The notes under the pieces were generated by a model. That model did no database searches. It saw only the letters and a list, made by a program, of their open reading frames with translations, and was not told the origin of the DNA. DNA of 64,000 nucleotides from the NCBI GenBank assembly GCA_910591455.2, contig OU342815.1:20212072-20276071 (forward strand). Direction: 5' to 3'. Positions 46,994 through 64,000 of the stretch are shown piece after piece; position 1 is the first letter of the stretch, and each line of letters starts with the position of its first letter. This stretch comes from Pholis gunnellus (lineage: Eukaryota; Chordata; Actinopteri; Perciformes; Pholidae). A program made the position numbers and the translations under genes.

Positions 46994-49900
46994 TTTGGAG
47001 TGCGCTACTGTGTCCTCAGATGCCATCCGGTGGAGGAGGAGGAGGTACCATCTCTCCAAAGATGAAGTGCGCCTCGCCTGGAGAGACGACGAGATGACAA
47101 CGGGGGGGTTGAGTCTGTAAGGCTCATATAGAACACACAAGAAGTCACAGAAATGTTTAATTTAATCTGTAAGGCGAAAAATAAGTGTACTTTTTTGTAC
47201 TTAAAATATACTAACATTTTCAATAGTACACTTCAAATATACTTTCAAAGAATTGTACTTTCTGAAAATATATGAAAAGTATACAAAAGTCACGCTTTTG
47301 TACGCTTTCTAGTTTAGCCTTTTCATTTATTTTCATCCTTTTTTAATCCTTTTTATTGATTAAAAGCAAGTCGATCATTGTGGTTTATTGAAAGACGGCA
47401 GCCAGATCAGAAATGTAATAACCAACCAAAGTGGATGGTTATGGTCTTTTGTTCTGTTCTGTCCAAAGTAATGAAAATGATAAAGAATAAATACTTTTAT
47501 TGATTCTGAAAGAGGTATTTAAGGATGACTCCCTGAAGTTATTTATAGCTATACTTTAAAATGAAAACTGAGCCGCTGATCATGTATGGCAGCTGCCCCT
47601 CGACAAACAAAGAAAGGGGAGTCCAGTTGTGTTGACCTCTGACCTCTCTGATACAACAGACGGGGCCCCTGAGACACGTCCCACCCAAAGGGGCCCTGTC
47701 ACATGTTTGATGGTGGGAGGCAGAACATCTCTGGTTGAGATAATTAGGAAGAATCATCAAAAATATATGTTTAAAGTTTGGTATTCTACAATCGATTGAT
47801 GATAGAAGGAAGTAAAATTACTTTTACATCCCGTTTTGTCCACCGAGCGAGACGGCCATCAAAGACTGAAACTTTATGCCAGAAACACAAAGGCCAAGAT
47901 GGCGGCGTGAGTGAAGCTTTAGAACACACAAGGAGTCACAGAAATGATTCAAAAAATAAATATTATATTTTATGTGTTTCTTTTTGTCACTGCTGCTTGA
48001 TATATGTGCACTCATGCTCCTAGTTGAAGTACATGGGTTTCTGATTTTATTCTGTAAATCTTTGAAGTGCTCTGTACATACAATTGTTGTTATTACTCTA
48101 TGTGGCTACTTAGCTCTACTTCCTCAAAAGGAAACCTTAAACCACTTGCCTACAATATTTCTGACAAACAATCTCTGCAGGCTCTGGGTGGGAATGAACC
48201 TCGTGTGCGTGTCAGCAAACTGATGGGATCCGGTCCCGGAAGAGGACAGCAGGAGCCTGTCCTCGTCTGCCTCCCACCACCACTTTGTTGCCTGCAGGTG
48301 TCGCTGTTGAAGCATTTTAATCAGAATTTCAATAATGGATTCCACAGAAGAGAGAAAAAGATCAACGATATTGAGATTTGTTGATGGTTTAGTTCAACCA
48401 ACGCGTTTCTTTATTTTGAGGCCTTCCTCTTGTTGTCCTCCCTTAGGGTGGGACCTCCTATTTTAATTTAAAGCTAGGGTTGGTAGTCTAGCAAGAGGAC
48501 ACTATATTTTTTTCGAATTATCCGACCCAAAAAACCCAGCCCAGTGTTGCCAACTCTTTCCCAATGAAAGTAGCAAGTAGCACTAGCTCCAACAGCGGCT
48601 AAATCCAAGTCGGCAACACTGACAGCCCGTCTCTTCAGGCCTCCCTCCAAAGCCAAAATTATGATTATGAACGTGAACAACAGACATGGCTAGTGTTAGT
48701 ACTCACAGCTGTTTAGATAGCATCATTACATTCGTGCTTACAGTAATGATTATTATTTTCAGGCTTATTACAGTCCAGCCACAGAAACCAGATTTCTGTT
48801 TTATGTGAGAGCATTTGAGTCCTTGCAGTGGAGATGTAATGAGAATTTCAACAAATATAACAAAAACATTTCTGAAGCAGATTACCAGCCTTGAATTGAA
48901 TCCATTTTTAATCCTAATCAAATGACACCGTCCTGCTTTGGGGTCTTTGACAATCAACAACATTGAGTTTTTCCAATTCTCTACCCCTGATTATTAGAGA
49001 TGAACTGTGAGGCGACAGTAAAGATGCTACTGTCTCTGATTAGATTAGTGGCATATTAGATAAGAAATTATAATTAAATAATATAATTATAAACAAGCTA
49101 TAGAGATTTTAAAGTTTTGTTGTACGATACAAAATACATCAGCAGATCGATTCAAATAAATTGTAGTTATATAGCCTAATATCACAAGTCACAAATTTGC
49201 TTCAGAGGGCTTTAAAATCTGTCGTGCGACATTTTCCATCCCAACAACAACATAATCAGATTACATCAAAGTCAATCCATATTAATACCCCTCTCCTGAA
49301 TTTAAGTTGTGTACTCGTGCTAATACGACCGTGGAGTTCTCTCAAGCCTAACGTTAGATATTTACTTTGGCAATACGCTTAAAAAATTATAAAAGTTGCG
49401 TTCCGTTGTGAAGATTATCTTTGCTAAACAAAAATGCGTAAGTATTATAAACTTGTTTTTGCAACAGAGTTTATTTTCTGCAATATTCTGAAATCTGTCG
49501 AGGGAACAAGTGCGATGCTAACATCCGGTGTTACAAAAATCCATCATCCCTGCATTTTATGATGTCCAACCTTTGGAATTGATTAAAGGTTTCAGAACAT
49601 CAGAGCAAGGAAGAAGCAATATTCTGACATTTAATTTAATGTGCATTAAGTTTGGATAACAAAGTTCTATTTCAAAATGAATGTTACTTTGTGTCGGGGA
49701 CAATAAAAGTGAACATTGTTTGTCACATGTAATTTGCAATAAATGCAGTCTTTTCCGCCAAACAATGTAATCTTCATCACATATTTTAAAGTCAAATTAA
49801 TTAACAAAATAACAGTCACACTAATATTTTGTAGTTTTGTGCAGTTATGCTTATACAATTAATGTATAGAATTGAAAAACTCATGATTGTACCATGTAAG

Positions 49901-50149
49901 AAATTAACTGAAAGACTTAAACAGTTGAAAACTTTCATCTAAATAATGTAATAATATTTTCTGTAAAATCCTGAAAATAAATACATTTATACATTACATC
50001 TGTGTTTACAATTTCATTAGATATTTTTTTAAAACGTTCGTAATTTTGTTTTGAAAACACCTTTGAGTGTATCGTGATGGAAATAACCATTTCCTCTTAA
50101 TGTTAAAATAAATTAAACAAAATTATATTTAATTTGAATTACTTCAACA

Positions 50150-50215
<66 letters not shown>

Positions 50216-50299
50216 GTGCAACGTTGCAACAAACATACGTGACAGCTATTTTGACCAATAGCTGTGCTTTACAATACAGTTACGTAATCATAATATAAC
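46994..50299. other. fundc1-kdm6a divergent spacer
   Basis: Holds the fundc1 5' UTR and promoter near 47000-47100 (no TATA seen). A 26-bp sequence occurs in two diverged copies (47130-47155 and 47921-47946). A YY1-type CCAAGATGGCGGC lies at about 47894, and a TATC array at 50153-50214. An open frame at 48067-48384 is not recognised and is probably repeat-derived. Confidence 0.5.
50153..50214. repeat. (TATC)n microsatellite, ~15 units
   Basis: Pure tetranucleotide array about 640 bp before the kdm6a start codon. Confidence 0.95.
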
Positions 50300-50794
50300 G
50301 TGCGGAGCCAATCGCAGGCGTTTGGGGCGGGTCTTGTGAAGTGCATATGGATGTGTGCGTGCGCGTGCTCGTCCGCGTGTTCGCAACACATCAACTGGAG
50401 ACCGTCACGTGGCTGCACACGCCGGCCACTGATTGGCCAGAGTGGACGGAGGGCGTGTCGACAGCGGCGGCGTGCGTTTGCCTATGTGACACAATTACAA
50501 CAACTTTGAGCCGATGGTTGGGGAAGTTTGCGACATTACCAAGTAAACCCTCACTCCTAAAACCCAACATTACATCAACTTCATGCATAAATTGGCACTG
50601 GAATACACGCTGTGTTTTGATGTACAATGAGGAGTGTGGAAGGTAACTTGAAGGGATCATTTCCTTGAGGATTTTGGCAAGAATTACCGCTACGCCCCGT
50701 TGTAGTCCTGGATAACGTTAGGTGTGCAACACTTTCGTTGTTACTGCGTTTTCCCGGAGTCACTCGGTCCCGTCGATCTTCCCATTTCTTTCCC
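50300..50794 (+). promoter_or_regulatory. kdm6a: kdm6a promoter and 5' UTR
   Basis: CpG-rich region with CCAAT (50308-50312), GC-box GGGGCGGG (50324-50331), E-box CACGTG (50406-50411) and an inverted CCAAT (50432-50436), no TATA. This is typical of a housekeeping CpG-island promoter. The transcription start is inferred to lie between about 50450 and 50700. Confidence 0.6.
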
Positions 50795-61771
<10,977 letters not shown>

Positions 61772-63060
61772 GTAAATCTTCTCAAAGTGTGTAATAGACC
61801 GAAATGTGGATCTTGATGTTTACATTGGTTCAGGTCATGGTCGGGTCAAGCAGGGCCTGATCGTAAGCTTCTTTTATTTATTTATTTTTTCATGCAATGA
61901 TTCGTGGAATCATTTCCCATGTGTGTCCGTCTGCATCGTGTACTTGATAGAAGCCTCCTCCCTGCCTAAACAGACTTGACCTCCCTAGTCCTCGGATTAA
62001 CAAAGGCTGGTGGATCATCTGTCCCGTCTGTCTGAGCTAAACCCCGTCTACGAGCCTATCTCCTGACACCTGTGAGCCATAGATGGCCCGGCGGTAACGG
62101 AGGGCTTTCTGAAGGGAGCCTATGGATCTATTGTTGTCTGAGAGTGCTGGTTACCTTCGGGGACAGACTGCGATCAGATCCTGGGCTTTGTGCTACTCCA
62201 GACATTCTGTCACAGGAGGTTTTATTATGCATTTAAATGCATTGTCGTATAATTGAGCTATGCGTTGAATGGTTAATTCTCCAATTCTGCTCATGAATTC
62301 TAGTAGTATGTAATATTATTAATTGAATCAGCACTTCTGACACAGTCTAAACAAGCAAACTAAATACTATAAGTTTCTCAAAGTATTGTTTCACCTTCTT
62401 CAGTCCCGGTGTTGATCCCTGGTGTTTAGGTGTTGTCCAATAACGAGGACCGATCATAAACGTTTAATTAATAAGCTCTACGCCTCACTTTGTGGGAGGC
62501 AACATCCGGTCTGACTTCAGTATTGCTTTGCTAACTTTGTAAAACAAACTGTAACACATAAATACATAGATATAAAATGTACTGACTTGTTACTTATTCA
62601 GAAAACAATAAATCGCAAACCAGCTACTTGGGGAAAAATGAATCTTCAAGACAAACTAGAATTACAATTGAAGTGTAAACCTTTTTACTGCGGCAACAAA
62701 CCGGTCAAAACCTAAAACAGGATTCCAGTCTGTCATGTGTATAGCACACAAACATAGAAGTGAATTGAATAAATCGATCCCCGATCCAGCTATTTGTGTC
62801 GATATATCTGATTCTGTATCGGTGCATAAAGGTAGTATTCATTGCAAAGCTATTATAGTGGATTTCAAGTGTTCATGATTTTTTTTATCTTCTCACAATT
62901 AAAAATGAAAAGCGTGTGTTGTGCCTTGCAGACGATGCGCTGTGTGTAAATCTGTGTGTGTATCGATGCTGGAGGTGGTTCAGTATTGAGCTGCACGTGC
63001 TGCACGTCCTCACTCCGTCTTGGACGCTTCCCTCCCTCTTGGTCCTGGCTCGTCGCCAGC

Positions 63061-63103
<43 letters not shown>
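63061..63103. repeat. (CA)n microsatellite, ~21 units
   Basis: Pure CA array in kdm6a intron 6. Confidence 0.95.
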
Positions 63104-63104
<1 letters not shown>

Positions 63105-63774
63105 GCACACATGACTGCCCCAGATATCCACAGGGAGGGGTGGGTGCACGTTTAAAGGAGCTGAGATTGAATGACGGTAGGAGAGGGAGAAATGTGAGAA
63201 GGGAAATGGAAAAACAGGAAATCGTCGGCAAAGACCGTTTGCGTGTCGGGATAAAGGGAACGTAGAGGTCTCTATGAAGGATGCATGTTTCTTGGTGCCG
63301 TCTCTCCATTCATCCCCCCTTTCCTTTCCTTTTGGAGCACATTGGATAGAGGCAGCGAAGTGATGGAAAGATGCCCGCAGTTTCTCAGAATACACTGTAA
63401 CCAAATTCGGAGCCAGCCGCTGCATTCATATAATCGCACCAAACTGCTCTTCTTTACCAGCGATGTACACAGACAACTTCATTCCACCAGTGGCTGCTGA
63501 TTTAGCCTATGACAGATAGAGGAAATGAGATTTGTGCGCTGCATATTGGTGAGGTGATGAGTTGGCGGTCTCCGTAGAGCCATGTAGCCATAGAGAAGAG
63601 CTGAGAAAAGAGGTGAGACAGAAGGAGGGAGGGGGGAGACAGGGAGAGGTAGTGTGTGCTGCCTGTTCCAGCTTTGAGGTATTGTGTGTCATCTCTCTGC
63701 ACTCTCCACTGCAGCCGTCTGCTGAATAGTAATCAGTGACACCAGGATAGAAGAGGGGGAAGGAGCAGGGGGGG

Positions 63775-63828
63775 GAGAGAGAGAGAAAGATACCAGAGAG
63801 ACGGAAAGAGAGAGAGAGAGAGAGAGAG
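63775..63828. repeat. (GA)n microsatellite, interrupted
   Basis: Purine-rich GA array with AAAGATACC and CGGAAA interruptions. Confidence 0.85.
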
Positions 63829-64000
63829 TGAGAGTGAGGAAGGCGAGACATGGGGAGGGAGGTGGAATGCCAAGCTGACAATCCTGCTGCATTATCTGCC
63901 TGGTGGCAGAGCAAGTGTGAAAGAGAAGGAAGGGAAGGATAGGAGAGATCTACGGGAGGATGCAGTGGGGTTCCAGGAGGAGTGTGGTGTGCCAGCGATC

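Larger units (their letters stand above)
61772..64000 (+). other. kdm6a: kdm6a intron 6 (partial)
   Basis: The next expected exon (starting HFQLALVDC in human) was not found, so the intron runs off the right edge. Contains CA (63061-63103) and GA (63775-63828) arrays. Confidence 0.8.

Noticed and set aside
48067..48384. Plus-strand open frame in the fundc1-kdm6a spacer
   Set aside because: Not recognised; begins in AT-rich DNA and includes CCTGCAGGTGTCGCTG-type sequence common in fish repeats.
50738..50794. Upstream in-frame Met for KDM6A
   Set aside because: MKSCGVSL is the conserved start; the upstream 19 residues look like translated 5' UTR.
61772..64000. kdm6a exon 7
   Set aside because: No plus-strand segment matching the next human TPR exon after an AG acceptor.

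Overview
The window is vertebrate nuclear DNA, almost certainly from a teleost fish and probably a percomorph. Genes are split by GT-AG introns. Intergenic DNA is full of (CA/GT)n, (CT/GA)n and homopolymer tracts, and several dispersed repeats are of kinds familiar from many fish genomes. There is no prokaryotic or viral gene content.

Five genes were read exon by exon, every junction being in frame. Right to left on the minus strand they are fundc1 (complete, 5 exons, 151 aa, 46993-44937), efhc2 (complete, 15 exons, 745 aa, 43450-33207), ndp (complete coding region, 2 coding exons, 143 aa, 16271-13224) and mao (first coding exon only, 5862-5808, the rest lying left of the window). On the plus strand, kdm6a starts at 50795 and runs off the right edge (6 exons, 191 codons seen). 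The order mao-ndp-efhc2-fundc1-kdm6a is that of human Xp11.3 (MAOA/B-NDP-EFHC2-FUNDC1-KDM6A), which supports the orthology calls. fundc1 and kdm6a are head to head with about 3.8 kb between their start codons.

Layout: 1-5807 is mao intron 1, with a TIR-bounded element and a teleost MITE-like copy. 5808-5990 holds mao exon 1 and its promoter. 6084-6733 is a second TIR-bounded element, followed by a 25-bp minisatellite. 7066-13223 is mao-ndp spacer plus the ndp 3' UTR. 13224-16531 is ndp. 16532-33206 is ndp upstream/intergenic DNA rich in microsatellites, with a CpG-dense patch near 18.8 kb and a weak candidate small secreted-peptide gene near 30.5 kb. 33207-43450 is efhc2. 44937-46993 is fundc1. 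50300-64000 is the kdm6a promoter and 5' part.

The genes do not form a pathway. They encode a mitochondrial amine oxidase, a secreted Wnt/Frizzled-4 ligand, an axonemal DM10 protein, an outer-mitochondrial-membrane mitophagy receptor and an H3K27 demethylase. The most interesting observations are a near-perfect RFX X-box just upstream of efhc2, efhc2 splice acceptors whose pyrimidine tracts are themselves microsatellites, and a FUNDC1 N-terminus whose LC3-binding motif is shifted and lacks the usual regulatory serines.
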